Origin: an uncultured Pseudomonadota bacterium
GTDB taxonomy: Bacteria > Pseudomonadota > Gammaproteobacteria > Burkholderiales > SG8-39
Direction: 5' to 3'
Assembly (NCBI GenBank): GCA_903834835.1
Contig: CAILKO010000049.1
Location: 124,001 to 188,000 of the forward strand
Length of the DNA stretch: 64,000 nt
Shown here: piece by piece, positions 63,515 to 64,000 of the stretch
How positions within the stretch are numbered: position 1 is the stretch's first letter
Layout of the letters: every line of letters begins with the position of its first letter
The notes under the pieces: model-generated
What the model saw: only the letters and a program-made list of their open reading frames with translations
The model's database searches: none
Told to the model about the DNA's origin: nothing
Program-made: the position numbers and the translations under genes

Positions 63515-64000
63515 ATGAAATTCGCGCTGGGCGTGGAGTACGACGGCAGCCAATTTCTAGGATGGCAACGGCAGGCTACAGGGCCGACCGTTCAGGCAGC
63601 AATCGAGGCGGCGCTCTCTGTCGTCGCGGACGAGGCGGTGATGGTCGTGTGCGCCGGGCGCACTGATCGCGGCGTTCACGGTGTCGAGCAGGTGGTTCAT
63701 TTCGACACTTCGACGGAGCGGCCCATTTCGGCCTGGGTTCGCGGCGTAAATGCCTTGCTTCCGGACTCAATTGCAGTACTTTGGGCGAAGCACGTTCCCG
63801 AGACCTTCCACGCGCGGTACAGCGCGACGGCCCGGACTTACCGCTATGTTCTGTTGAACCGGAGCGTGCGACCTGCGCTGGAGGCTCGCCACGCGGGTTG
63901 GTTTCACCGAAGGCTTGATCACGGGTTGATGCAGGAGGCTGCCGCCTTGCTGATAGGTACGCACGATTTCTCCGCATTCCGTTCTTCAGAATGCCAGGCG
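63515..64000 (+). CDS. truA: tRNA pseudouridine synthase A, N-terminal part (cut by window edge)
   Basis: The first 162 residues are inside the window. It starts MKFALGVEYDGSQFLGWQRQ and contains the catalytic Asp in CAGRTDRGVHGVEQVVHFDT and the ARYSATARTYRYVLLNR motif. It makes pseudouridine at positions 38-40 of tRNA anticodon arms. It lies 58 bp after fimV; trpF usually follows in this group. No stop or frameshift is seen in the visible part. Confidence 0.96.
   Translation, partial: MKFALGVEYDGSQFLGWQRQATGPTVQAAIEAALSVVADEAVMVVCAGRTDRGVHGVEQVVHFDTSTERPISAWVRGVNALLPDSIAVLWAKHVPETFHARYSATARTYRYVLLNRSVRPALEARHAGWFHRRLDHGLMQEAAALLIGTHDFSAFRSSECQA

Overview
This window looks like chromosomal DNA of a GC-rich betaproteobacterium. 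The reasons are the IF-1 with a basic C-terminal tail, the leuC-leuD-leuB-asd-fimV-truA block, the ndk-rlmN-pilW-rodZ-ispG-hisS-yfgM-bamB-der block, and accA-tilS. I read 56 protein genes (two cut by the window edges) and one tRNA, tRNA-Sec. There is no rRNA, phage, transposase or CRISPR array. A relative of the Rhodocyclales or Sterolibacteriaceae would fit the metabolic genes, but that is inference.

Layout: 0-11 kb holds infA, a secreted DUF1800/DUF1501 pair, a run of oxidoreductases (SDR, VanB-type ferredoxin reductase, CurA-type reductase, aldo/keto reductases), a degenerate HD-GYP response regulator, a metallo-beta-lactamase-fold hydrolase and an M48-like lipoprotein with a broken zinc motif. 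11.5-16.7 kb is a 2-oxoacid:ferredoxin oxidoreductase operon (korA, korB) with its own GltD-like flavoprotein carrying two ferredoxin clusters, followed by a RidA protein. 17-25.6 kb carries a small Ala/Pro/Lys-rich exported protein, a Kef-type antiporter, an SbmA/YddA-type ABC exporter and a stress cluster (TerC-Usp fusion, BI-1/YccA, HPF-like, TerB-like) beside an nhaR-type LysR gene. 25.7-30.2 kb is a tight four-gene operon of unknown function (glycosyltransferase, FAD-linked oxidase, 2x[4Fe-4S] protein, geranylgeranyl-reductase-like flavoprotein).

30.3-33.8 kb is the selenocysteine system (tRNA-Sec, selA, selB on one strand), so the organism should make selenoproteins although none is visible here. 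33.9-38.9 kb is a MoxR/DUF58/transglutaminase cluster with an extra membrane protein. 39.2-53.1 kb is mostly housekeeping: HU, an HNH nuclease, a diguanylate cyclase, accA, tilS, ndk and the outer-membrane, cell-shape and isoprenoid genes through der. 53.2-56.2 kb is a giant membrane/aminopropyltransferase-like fusion; 56.3-64 kb is leucine biosynthesis, asd, fimV and the start of truA.

The most striking unexplained signal is a family of six short AT-rich palindromes (core ATRGTAAC-N6-GTTACTAT, 22 bp). All six lie between genes of opposite orientation: three in divergent and three in convergent gaps. I could not match them to a described element. They could be operators, nucleoid or chromosome-organising protein sites, or a dispersed palindromic repeat. 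A second, smaller signal is a pair of related 42-bp AT-rich elements inside the nhaR/stress cluster.
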